Positions 7,691 to 16,061 of a stretch of 50,497 bases of DNA are shown here, in pieces. The position numbers and the translations under genes were made by a program. How positions within the stretch are numbered: position 1 is the first letter of the stretch; each line of letters starts with the position of its first letter. Origin of the DNA: a virus; IMG/VR virus record IMGVR_UViG_3300017963_000344, positions 1-50,497 of that record, one strand, 5' to 3'. Below the pieces are notes generated by a model. The model saw only the letters and a program-made list of their open reading frames with translations, was not told where the DNA came from and did not search any database.

Positions 7691-8551
7691 ATGCCTAACA
7701 GAAAGAATGTATCTGACATAAAACTTAATTTATTAAGACCTGCTCTTACATCTCATTTTGAGGTAGAAATTGGACTTCCTAGTGGAGATTTTGGCATATT
7801 TTTGAAGAATAATAGTATTGAATTAAATCCTGCCACAGATCAGTCTAAATTACATCTATTGTGTTCTGAAGCAACGTTGCCAGGATCGAATTTGGCCACA
7901 TTTGAGATTAATAATGATTTTACTGGAGTTACAGAAAGACACGCATATAGAAGAATTTATGATGATCGTATTGATTTAACTTTTTATGTTGATGCTGAAA
8001 AATATTTACCAATTAGATTTTTTGAGGTTTGGATGAAATATATTGCTAATGAAAGTGTAGCAAAGCAACCAGACAAAGATGTTGGGTCTAGAGATACAAA
8101 TTATTTCTATAGAATGAGATATCCGGATGGTACTGATGGATATACTGCCCAGGGACTAAAAGTTATAAAATTTGAAAGAGATTATAAAAATTCTCTGGTT
8201 TATGAGTTTGTAAAGTCATATCCAATCAGTATTTCTTCTATGCCAGTATCTTATGACTCATCTTCTCTATTGAAGTGTACAGTTTCTATGACTTATATTA
8301 GATATCTTATGAGCGGAGATCGGACTAAAGATTCGTCCCCAGATCAAACAACAAATTCAAACTTTAATCTTACTGCAGATCAGTTAGCAGCATTGAATTC
8401 CTCTCAAGTATTTGGAAATCCTAATTTGAGCAATCTTAATTTTGGGGACTTTACTACAACGGGTGGAGTGAATTTTAGTCCTACTCAAGCGAGCGGGAAC
8501 GCTATAAACGTTAAGGATGCTTATTCTGGTAACTTCACTTTAAATGGTTGA
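7691..8551 (+). CDS. 54: gp54-like tail-tube initiator
   Basis: A 286-residue protein that I assign to gp54 or a gp19-like tube fold. T4 gp54 sits on gp48 and starts tail-tube growth. Features are the opening NLLRPALTSHFEVEI, the CSEATLPGSNLATFEI loop, a RRIYDDRIDLTFYVD strand pair, and KSYPISISSMPVSYDSSSLL near residue 177, all typical of tail-tube proteins in T4-like cyanophages. The Asn/Ser/Thr-rich C-terminal 70 residues look flexible. The context among gp48, gp4 and gp26 supports gp54 over the major tube protein gp19. Confidence 0.65.
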   Translation: MPNRKNVSDIKLNLLRPALTSHFEVEIGLPSGDFGIFLKNNSIELNPATDQSKLHLLCSEATLPGSNLATFEINNDFTGVTERHAYRRIYDDRIDLTFYVDAEKYLPIRFFEVWMKYIANESVAKQPDKDVGSRDTNYFYRMRYPDGTDGYTAQGLKVIKFERDYKNSLVYEFVKSYPISISSMPVSYDSSSLLKCTVSMTYIRYLMSGDRTKDSSPDQTTNSNFNLTADQLAALNSSQVFGNPNLSNLNFGDFTTTGGVNFSPTQASGNAINVKDAYSGNFTLNG

Positions 8552-8566
8552 CCATCAAATACTTCA

Positions 8567-8574
8567 TATAAATA
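8567..8574 (+). promoter_or_regulatory. T4-type late promoter before gp26
   Basis: TATAAATA, an exact match to the T4 late-promoter core, ends 26 bases before the gp26 start. It lies in the short gap between gp54-like and gp26-like genes and would drive the baseplate hub genes that follow. Confidence 0.65.
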
Positions 8575-8600
8575 ATCATACCTGAATTTATAAAAAGATT

Positions 8601-9317
8601 ATGCTGCCCAAAATTGTTGCGCCCACATATGAACTTGAATTGCCATCTACAGAAGAAACAATCCAATACAGACCTTTTCTGGTTAAAGAAGAAAAACTAT
8701 TAGTCATTGCTTTAGAAAGTGAAGATACAAAGCAAATTACAACAGCGATTAAAACTGTAATTAAAAACTGCATTCTTACCAAGAATATTAAAGTTGAGGC
8801 ACTTCCAACTTTTGATATTGAATATCTTTTCTTAAATATTCGTGGTAAGTCTGTTGGTGAAGAACTTGAAGTTAATATTATTTGTCCCGATGATGGAGAA
8901 ACTCAAGTTCCTGTAAAGATTAATTTGGATGATATTAAAGTTCAAAAGAACGAAGAGCACACTAATAAAATTAAAGTTGATAAAAGTATTATGATGGAAA
9001 TGAAGTATCCATCACTAGAACAGTTTATTAAAAACAACTTTGATTTTACAAACAAGAATGCAATGGATCAGTCATTTGATTTGATTGCTTCTTGTATTGA
9101 TAAAATCTTTACAGAAGATGAAGTATGGTCTACTGCAGATGTAACGAAAAAAGAACTAACTGACTTTTTGGAGTCAATGAATTCCTCACAGTTCAAAGAG
9201 ATTGAAAAGTTTTTTGAAACAATGCCTAAACTTTCTCATACTATTAAGGTTAAAAATCCAAAGACTGAAGTTGAAAGTGAAGTTATTTTAGAAGGGTTAG
9301 CATCTTTTTTCGCGTGA
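8601..9317 (+). CDS. 26: gp26-like baseplate hub subunit
   Basis: A 238-residue protein. T4 gp26 takes part in hub assembly. The N-terminus (MLPKIVAPTYELELPSTEET) and the YRPFLVKEEKLLVIALESED segment are the standard opening of the T4 gp26/base-plate family, also found in cyanophages. The C-terminal third has TMPKLSHTIKVKNP, another family feature. The next gene begins within its stop codon, as expected for the gp26-gp51 pair. Confidence 0.87.
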   Translation: MLPKIVAPTYELELPSTEETIQYRPFLVKEEKLLVIALESEDTKQITTAIKTVIKNCILTKNIKVEALPTFDIEYLFLNIRGKSVGEELEVNIICPDDGETQVPVKINLDDIKVQKNEEHTNKIKVDKSIMMEMKYPSLEQFIKNNFDFTNKNAMDQSFDLIASCIDKIFTEDEVWSTADVTKKELTDFLESMNSSQFKEIEKFFETMPKLSHTIKVKNPKTEVESEVILEGLASFFA

Positions 9318-9508
9318 TGATGGTTCATATGGACCTTGAGAATTATTTTCGTCTTAATTTTTCGTTAATTCAATATCACAAGTGGAGCCTAACCGAAATA
9401 GAAAATCTCATACCTTGGGAACGAGATGTTTATGTTGGATTACTGCAGCAACATCTTGTAGAAGAAGAATCAAAACAAAAACAACAGATGAGCAATGCCC
9501 AATTCTAA
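9317..9508 (+). CDS. 51: gp51-like baseplate hub assembly catalyst
   Basis: A short protein, 63 residues from the ATG at 9317, with other possible starts at GTG 9314 and ATG 9320 or 9329. The core LENYFRLNFSLIQYHKWSLTEIE followed by IPWERDVYVGLL is the pattern annotated as gp51 in T4-like cyanophages. It resembles the short second product of tail-assembly chaperones. It is coupled to gp26 at its start and overlaps the next gene by 14 bases. Confidence 0.75.
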   Translation: MMVHMDLENYFRLNFSLIQYHKWSLTEIENLIPWERDVYVGLLQQHLVEEESKQKQQMSNAQF

Positions 9509-11603
9509 TCAAAAAGAAGTCATTGATACTAGAATACTGAAGCTCATTGGGCTTGAAGATGTTTTTGATTTGGATTATGAAACTTATCTAACTCTTCTTA
9601 AGGAAGCAATGGTTAAAGGTAGGATGACGAAAACCTCAATTCCTACCGAAGAGGTTGAACTTTTAACGAATGAATATAAAAGAGTTAAGACGAAAAAGGA
9701 TAAAGGTAGATTTGAAGTAAAAGGAAAGAAAATAACTGCAGATTCTTTTTCTGTTGGAAGTATAAAAGCAAAACTAGGGACAACAAGACCAAAAGGACTT
9801 CTTCCTGCTGCCATAGGAAAGTCTCCAATTGCAAGTAGTTTAACTGATAGTATTGCTACAATTACTTCCGTAGTAACTTCAATTGCAGAAACACTTAAAG
9901 CACAGAAAAAATTAACTGATGATACTACTGCTTTTGATAAAAGAAAATCAGAGCAAGATAAAAGATCACTTGCAGAAAGTAAATTAGAGAAGAGATTTGA
10001 TAGGCTAAAGAAAGCAGCAGAAAAAATAATTGCACCCGTCAAATCTTTGCTTGATAGAGTATTAGAATTCTTTACGACAATTTTATTAGGAAGAGTTGTT
10101 TATAAACTGATTGAATGGTTGGGTAATCCCGAGAATGCAAATAAAGTCAAATCCATTATAAGGTTTTTAGGTGATTGGGGTCCTGCTCTTCTTGGTGGGT
10201 TTATTTTATTTGGAACAAGGTTTGGAAAGGGAATTAGAATATTAACAAGAATTGCATTATCGGGTATAGGAAAACTTGCAAAAGCAATTCCTGCTTTAAT
10301 GAGATTTGGTAAAAATAATCCCAAAACAGCACTTGCTCTTGCTAGTGGAACTTATGCTGCAACACAACTTTCCCAGAGAGCATTTAGTGGGGGAGATGAA
10401 AAAGTTCAAGGACTTGTTGGTGGTGGATTTGTTGTTCCAAGATTTAAATTACCTGCTTTTTCTGGAGGTGGGTTTAATTTTAGTAATATGTTTAATGGAT
10501 ATGTAAGTGGTCAAAAAGGGATAGATAAAGTTCCTGCAATGTTAAGTGATGGTGAGTTTGTAATGTCTCGCGGCGCAGTTCAAAAGTATGGGGTAGATAC
10601 TCTTGAAGGTATGAATGCTGCTGGTGGCGGAACAAATAAACCAAAGGTTGTATCTGGAACTACTTATGCTGCAGGTGGAGGGTTGGTTGGTTATGCTGGT
10701 AATATGATTAAACATCACGAAGCACTTTCATCTTTAAAACCAAATCAAAATTATTATGTTTCAATTAAAAGTCCAGAATATAAAAAAATAAACAACAGTA
10801 CAAAAATATACCCATACCTGGATAGCGTAAATGTTCCTACAATAGGATGGGGAGCGACTTATTATGATAAGATTTCAAATGGAAAAAAACCAGTAAAAAT
10901 GACAGATCCTCCAATTACAAAGAAAGTAGCGGATGATCTTTTGAATAAACATCTTGGAGAACTTATTCCTCGTGCTAAATCTCAACTTCCTTTATGGAAT
11001 AAGATGTCTCCACAACAACAAGGAACTGTTGTTTCTTTTATGTATAATGCTGGACCAAATTCAATTAATCCTACTGGGCCTTATCCGAAATTTTCTAAAG
11101 CTTTAATTGGCGGAAATATGAGAGAGGCTGCTGCACAGGTGAATAGAAGTGGTCCTCCTACATCTAGAATAAATGAAGAAAAAAGATTATTAGCATCTGG
11201 TCCTTTAGATCTAAAAAAGGCAGTTGCGACAAAACCAAAAGAAGAAAAAAAATCTCCAGGAATATTTGATAGAATATCTTCGGGATTTAATTCTCTTTTC
11301 GCTCCTTCTGCAATGGCAAAAGAATCGCGATATGCAAAAGGAGGAATGGTCAATTCTCCAGTAAATCCTATAAAAACACCAAAAACTCCTATTAAAGCAA
11401 ATATAGCACTGTCCAAACCAAATCAAAAGTCAATTGGCCCTGTTCCAAGACCAGCACCAAAACCACAAGTTCTTCCAACTGGAGGAATAAGTGGAAGAAG
11501 AAATATTAATGGTGGTGGAGCATCTTCTACAAAAACTCCAAGTTTTAATGCAACCACTAAAGGTATGAGATCAAAGCAAGAAACTCTTGGGTTGATGAGG
11601 TAA
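9495..11603 (+). CDS. Large tail protein with internal GH24-type lysozyme domain
   Basis: A 702-residue protein with a mosaic build. Residues 1-140 are charged and helical; about 180-270 holds two or three hydrophobic helices (LEFFTTILLGRVVYKLI, then LGDWGPALLGGFILFG). Around 335-375 is the tape-measure-like motif VPAMLSDGEFVMSRGAV. Residues about 402-565 look like a T4-type lysozyme: HHEALS with the likely catalytic Glu, YPYLDSVNVPTIGWGATYYD, and MSPQQQGTVVSFMYNAGPNS. The last 130 residues are Pro/Lys-rich and repetitive. The lysozyme part should cut host peptidoglycan at infection. The place among hub genes suggests a gp29-like or hub-associated role; no full-length homologue can be named. 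Confidence 0.75.
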   Translation: MPNSNQKEVIDTRILKLIGLEDVFDLDYETYLTLLKEAMVKGRMTKTSIPTEEVELLTNEYKRVKTKKDKGRFEVKGKKITADSFSVGSIKAKLGTTRPKGLLPAAIGKSPIASSLTDSIATITSVVTSIAETLKAQKKLTDDTTAFDKRKSEQDKRSLAESKLEKRFDRLKKAAEKIIAPVKSLLDRVLEFFTTILLGRVVYKLIEWLGNPENANKVKSIIRFLGDWGPALLGGFILFGTRFGKGIRILTRIALSGIGKLAKAIPALMRFGKNNPKTALALASGTYAATQLSQRAFSGGDEKVQGLVGGGFVVPRFKLPAFSGGGFNFSNMFNGYVSGQKGIDKVPAMLSDGEFVMSRGAVQKYGVDTLEGMNAAGGGTNKPKVVSGTTYAAGGGLVGYAGNMIKHHEALSSLKPNQNYYVSIKSPEYKKINNSTKIYPYLDSVNVPTIGWGATYYDKISNGKKPVKMTDPPITKKVADDLLNKHLGELIPRAKSQLPLWNKMSPQQQGTVVSFMYNAGPNSINPTGPYPKFSKALIGGNMREAAAQVNRSGPPTSRINEEKRLLASGPLDLKKAVATKPKEEKKSPGIFDRISSGFNSLFAPSAMAKESRYAKGGMVNSPVNPIKTPKTPIKANIALSKPNQKSIGPVPRPAPKPQVLPTGGISGRRNINGGGASSTKTPSFNATTKGMRSKQETLGLMR

Positions 11604-11608
11604 AATAA

Positions 11609-14479
11609 ATGGCGGTTAATATTGAAAAGTTTTTACCTTCAGCAGCATCAAAAAGTGTAGCACTTGCAAAGGTATCCCAAAGCATTGCTAAAGGAAGTTC
11701 TTCATTAGGAATTACAGAGTCTGCTCAAAAAAACATAGGTATTATTAGTGTTAAGGTTATTGAAATTGATAAAATTTTAAAAGGAACTCTTGCATCTCAA
11801 AAGAAACAACTTGACAATCAAAAAAGACAGCAGAGCAGTCAAAGAAGAGAAAAGCAAGAAGAAAAATTAGAAAAAAAACCAGATGCAGAAAAGGGTAAAA
11901 TAAAAATGCCTAAAGCCCCAAGATTGGGTATTTTTGATTGGATTAAAAACTTTATTGGAAATATTATTCTTGGATACTTTGCAGTTAGATTAGTAGACCA
12001 TCTTCCAAAAATTATTCCAATTGTAAAGTTTATTGGGAATGCAGCAGATTTAGTTATTGATATTGGAGGCAAACTATTAGATGGTCTAGTAACTTTTATT
12101 GATATTGGATATAAAGCAGTTGATTTTAGTCGTGGATTAGTTGGAAAAACTTTTGGTGAGGAAGCATTAAAGAATCTGGATAAACTTACGAGTGAATTTG
12201 AGAAGTTTATGAATCTTGCCATTATTGTTGGAATGGCAAGTGCTGACTTTGGAATGGAACGTCTTGCAACTAGGGGGGGAGCAAAGGCAGGACTTGCTGC
12301 CGGTCAAGCAATGTCAAAGTTGGGATTAAAGGCAGGTTCTATTGAAGCAAGGGCGATTACTTCCCAACAAAAAATATCGGCAAGAGCAACTGAAAAAGCA
12401 CAAAGAAGAATTGCTGGAGCACAAATAAGAGCTGGCGCAGCAGCTGGTGGAAAGGGTGCAGCAAAACTAACTTCTAAAATTGGATCTAAAGCACTAAAAG
12501 CAGTTCCATTTTTAGGTGCTGGACTTGCTATAGTTGAAGGTATAATGAGAATCAAAGATGGTGATTATGTTGGGGGATTGCTTTCCTTTGGTTCAGCAAT
12601 TCCTGTTGCTGGTTGGGCATTTTTAGCACTTGATATTGCTCGCGAATTTATGGGCGGGAAAGAATTTGATGAATCAGTTGGAAGATCTTTTGGGGGAAAA
12701 CCTGGACTAACTGATAAGCAAGTTCATAAAAGAACTCCGCATATGTCAGGACCTTCTTTTATGGGTCTTGCTGGTGGTGGACAGCCACCTGCCCGAGGTG
12801 GGAAACCTGTTAGTGGTCCATCTAGAAGAATTAAAAAAACCAAAACAAAAAGAGCAATTTCAGTTCAACCAACACCAATTAAACCTGGTGCAAATGTCGG
12901 TGGTGAAAAAAATATAGAGAAAGTATTTCCAAAATCAAAAGATAAGACGAAAACCAGTCCATTAGACTATATTGAGAGTTCTTATAAAAAAATAGGTGAA
13001 GAACAATTCTTTGGTCCATTGATGAGTATCTCAACCAAAGCATTAGTTGGACAAAAACCTGGTAAGGTTGATTATAAAAATGCAGCACAAGGTTTAAGCA
13101 ATTGGATGAATGATACTTTTAGTGATGAAATATTAAGAACTGGCGCTCTTTATGCTGCCGGTGGTGGTGAGATTGATATGAAATTATTAGAAAGTAAAAG
13201 TGGTGATATGACTGATGCAATTGCAAAGTCTCTTGAATATAATATTTCTAGGAGAGTTGATGATACTATTAATGATCTTATGAAGCAGATGATGTTGAAA
13301 AAAGAAGGTGATGGAACTCCTACAAAACCAGCATCAGATGAAGATGTCCCAGAAGGAACGGGTTCATTAACTGGAAATACAAATGCAGAAAAAGTCTTCA
13401 ACTACTTGATTGGATATGGATTTACTGAACAGGCCGCTGCTGGAGTTATTGGTAATCTTATGCAGGAGTCTAGCGTCAATCCACAATCGCGACAACTTGG
13501 TGGTGGTCCAGGAAGAGGTATTATGCAATGGGGAACTGGTCCGGGAAGTGGTGGAAGATGGGATGCATTAGTTGCTTGGGCAGCATCTTCTGGTAAAGAT
13601 CCTTGGAAATTAGATACTCAAGTAGAATGGATGATGAAAGAGATGAGATCTTACGGAACTCTTAATCGTTTGAAAGGAGTCACTAATGTAAAGAAAGCAG
13701 TTGAAATATTTGAAAGTGAAATGGAGAAAGCAGGAACTCCAAATTATCCACGAAGATATCAACTTGCTGCTGATGCCCTAGCAAGTTTTGGTAAAGGTAG
13801 GGCAGGAGGTGAGGGAGTTTCTCTTGGATCAATGCCCGGTAATCTTTCTTCTGTAAAACAACTTGCTTCGGAAATGGGATTAACGCTTACGAGTTCTCAA
13901 AGAGGTCCTCGTTATCCTGGAGATAAAAGTCTTCACATAAGCGGAAGAGCAATGGACTTTTCAAATGGTGTTGATACGCCACAACAAAAAGCATTTGCGA
14001 AAGAAATCATTAAAAGATATGGATCTTCTTTGTCTGAATTAATTTACACTCCTTTAGGTTTTGGAATTAAAAATGGAAAACAAGTCCCATTATCAACTTG
14101 GGGTAAAGAGACAAATGCAGGACATTATAATCACGTTCACGTAGCATTTGAAAAAGGCGGAAAGGTCAATGGATTTACGAGAGCAATTCTTGGAGAAAAG
14201 GGCCCCGAGTTTGTTATTGATGCCGACTCTACAAGAGCATTGGAGGATAATTTCCCAGGATTTTTGAGTGCATTAAACAAAGCAAATTATGAAGGTGCAT
14301 TAAAAGTTTTAAGAACTTATGCCGAATATGAAATGCCCTCTCCTGAAGTTGTTTATATTCCTGTTCCAATTACTATCAATACACCAGAAGATTATTCATC
14401 ACAGTCCTCTGGTGGTCTTGCAATGTTTGTTGGTGGAGAATCAGACGATCCATTTAAAACTTTATATCAAGGTACTTAA
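11609..14479 (+). CDS. Giant tail protein with two cell-wall hydrolase domains
   Basis: A 956-residue protein that shares its plan with the gene before it: a helical charged N-terminus with a coiled-coil stretch (about 50-100), hydrophobic helices at about 110-170 and 295-340, and a C-terminal tape-measure-like GEKGPEFVIDADSTRAL near residue 863. Between these lie two enzyme domains. Residues about 591-729 look like the phage tail lysozyme family (NAEKVFNYLIGYGFTEQAAAG, GNLMQESS, GIMQWG). Residues about 745-847 look like an M15/hedgehog-type zinc peptidase (LHISGRAMDFS and HYNHVHVAFE with the metal-binding His and Asp). It likely opens the cell wall during injection. Confidence 0.78.
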   Translation: MAVNIEKFLPSAASKSVALAKVSQSIAKGSSSLGITESAQKNIGIISVKVIEIDKILKGTLASQKKQLDNQKRQQSSQRREKQEEKLEKKPDAEKGKIKMPKAPRLGIFDWIKNFIGNIILGYFAVRLVDHLPKIIPIVKFIGNAADLVIDIGGKLLDGLVTFIDIGYKAVDFSRGLVGKTFGEEALKNLDKLTSEFEKFMNLAIIVGMASADFGMERLATRGGAKAGLAAGQAMSKLGLKAGSIEARAITSQQKISARATEKAQRRIAGAQIRAGAAAGGKGAAKLTSKIGSKALKAVPFLGAGLAIVEGIMRIKDGDYVGGLLSFGSAIPVAGWAFLALDIAREFMGGKEFDESVGRSFGGKPGLTDKQVHKRTPHMSGPSFMGLAGGGQPPARGGKPVSGPSRRIKKTKTKRAISVQPTPIKPGANVGGEKNIEKVFPKSKDKTKTSPLDYIESSYKKIGEEQFFGPLMSISTKALVGQKPGKVDYKNAAQGLSNWMNDTFSDEILRTGALYAAGGGEIDMKLLESKSGDMTDAIAKSLEYNISRRVDDTINDLMKQMMLKKEGDGTPTKPASDEDVPEGTGSLTGNTNAEKVFNYLIGYGFTEQAAAGVIGNLMQESSVNPQSRQLGGGPGRGIMQWGTGPGSGGRWDALVAWAASSGKDPWKLDTQVEWMMKEMRSYGTLNRLKGVTNVKKAVEIFESEMEKAGTPNYPRRYQLAADALASFGKGRAGGEGVSLGSMPGNLSSVKQLASEMGLTLTSSQRGPRYPGDKSLHISGRAMDFSNGVDTPQQKAFAKEIIKRYGSSLSELIYTPLGFGIKNGKQVPLSTWGKETNAGHYNHVHVAFEKGGKVNGFTRAILGEKGPEFVIDADSTRALEDNFPGFLSALNKANYEGALKVLRTYAEYEMPSPEVVYIPVPITINTPEDYSSQSSGGLAMFVGGESDDPFKTLYQGT

Positions 14480-14502
14480 ATAGAAGTAGGAGATAATAAC
14501 AA

Positions 14503-15840
14503 ATGGCAAATCAAATTGTTTCAAAAAGTGCAGAACCGTCTTTTATTGATAGAATTGATATCATCTCAAATAAGAATCAGAAAAGTGTAAGTGTTGCGAA
14601 TGGTACAATTCGTTTGATGTATTATGAAAGCATTCTACAGGACACAATTAGGGCAACAGTTACTTTTGCCGATACTGGTAATGCTATTAATAATAAAACT
14701 GCACTTGAAGGTTTACCAATTGTTGGACAAGAAAAAGTTCAAATTAAATTTAGAGATAATAATGAACAGACTTTAGATCTTGTTTTGTATGTTAACAAGG
14801 TTACTCCACTTTCTGATGATACAACTAAATCTATGGTCCAACTTGATTTGGTTTCAAGGGAATATATTTTAAATGAAAAGATTAGACTTAATACGAGATT
14901 TGATGGGAAGATTTCAGATCATATTCGTAAAATTTTAACAGATCAAAATTATCTTGCAACCAAAAAGAAACTTGATATTGAAGAGACGACAAATACATAT
15001 AATTTCATTGGTAATAATAAGAAACCGTATTATGCAATGAATTGGTTATCTAAAAAGTCTGTTCCCAACCTAACAAAAGCAAAGGGAAACACTGCCGGAT
15101 ATTTTTTCTACGAAACCGCTGAAGGATTTAAGTTCAAGTCTATTGATTCTATGTTAAGTCAGGAAAAAAAGAAATCAATCATTTATAATCAAACACCAGA
15201 TTCTAGAGGTTCTAATTTACCTTCGGGGTATGATGCAAAGGCACTGGATTATTCAAAAGATAATCGTGTTGATGTGCAAGAAAAATTACAGATGGGAGCA
15301 TTTTCAACTCGCACTGTCTTGTTTGATCCATTCACTTGCTATTATGAGGTTCTTACTCCAAATGCAAAAGAAAAAGAAAAGTCATTAAAACTTGGTGGTA
15401 AAGAGTTGCCAGTATTAAATCCAGAATTTAATAGAACTGGTCAGAATAAAGATTTTTCTAGAACCACATATATGTTACTTGATAAAGGATCTCTTCCTAC
15501 TGGTGATACAAAGCAACAAGTAGAAAAATCGAGAGAGGAAAACTTTGAACCAAAGGATATTTTAAATCAGGCGATTATGAGATATAATCAATTGTACTCA
15601 ATCAAAACTACAATTACAATCGCAGGCGATTTTTCTTTACACGCAGGTGATGCAATTTTTATGGATGCGCCAGAACTTGCGCCAGAAACGAAAGATGTAA
15701 GTAAAGAAAATGGGGGTCTATATATTATAGCAGATTTATGCCATTACGTTTCTGTAAAAGAAACATATACAAAACTTAATTTAGTGAGAGATTCTTTTGG
15801 ACGAATTGGCAATCACACTTCAGGCAAAATACCATTATGA
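14503..15840 (+). CDS. 27: gp27-like baseplate hub protein
   Basis: A 445-residue protein with a clear AGGAG ribosome site ten bases before the ATG. T4 gp27 forms the trimeric hub that holds gp5. The N-terminal domain (IDIISNKNQKSVSVANGTIR, then MYYESILQDTIRATVTFADTGN) is the usual opening of cyanophage gp27-type hub proteins; the middle part has the VQLDLVSREYILNEK strand set, and the C-terminal part the AGDFSLHAGDAIFMDAPE of hub beta-barrels. It is followed, after a four-base overlap and one small gene, by the gp5-like partner. Confidence 0.82.
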   Translation: MANQIVSKSAEPSFIDRIDIISNKNQKSVSVANGTIRLMYYESILQDTIRATVTFADTGNAINNKTALEGLPIVGQEKVQIKFRDNNEQTLDLVLYVNKVTPLSDDTTKSMVQLDLVSREYILNEKIRLNTRFDGKISDHIRKILTDQNYLATKKKLDIEETTNTYNFIGNNKKPYYAMNWLSKKSVPNLTKAKGNTAGYFFYETAEGFKFKSIDSMLSQEKKKSIIYNQTPDSRGSNLPSGYDAKALDYSKDNRVDVQEKLQMGAFSTRTVLFDPFTCYYEVLTPNAKEKEKSLKLGGKELPVLNPEFNRTGQNKDFSRTTYMLLDKGSLPTGDTKQQVEKSREENFEPKDILNQAIMRYNQLYSIKTTITIAGDFSLHAGDAIFMDAPELAPETKDVSKENGGLYIIADLCHYVSVKETYTKLNLVRDSFGRIGNHTSGKIPL

Positions 15841-16055
15841 TAAACAGAACAATTCAACAGCACATTGATGATGATCGTAACGAGTTGGATAATCCAAATC
15901 TAAACAGTCAAAGGCGCCGCCATATAGAAAGTGAATTAGAATCGTTGGAAAAATATAATCAATCTCATCCCGAAGACAGTTATAATCCTACACCACTAGA
16001 ACTTTATTGTAATGAAAATCCAGATGCTATTGAATGTAAAATATATGAGGTTTAA
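15837..16055 (+). CDS. Small conserved hypothetical protein between gp27 and gp5 (72 aa)
   Basis: A highly charged 72-residue helical protein (QHIDDDRNELDNPNLNSQRR) with a C-terminal PTPLELYCNENPDAIECKIY segment that holds two cysteines. I recall similar short proteins with a PLELYC motif at this place in T4-like cyanophages, but I know no function. It begins within the gp27 stop (ATGA overlap) and ends seven bases before gp5, so it is surely made together with the hub pair; an assembly role is a guess. Confidence 0.75.
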   Translation: MINRTIQQHIDDDRNELDNPNLNSQRRRHIESELESLEKYNQSHPEDSYNPTPLELYCNENPDAIECKIYEV

Positions 16056-16061
16056 CAATTA

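Noticed and set aside
9584-10042. 152-residue minus-strand frame inside the lysozyme-bearing tail gene
   Set aside because: It is a shadow of the coding strand with low-complexity Ser/Leu/Phe content, no ribosome site and no promoter.
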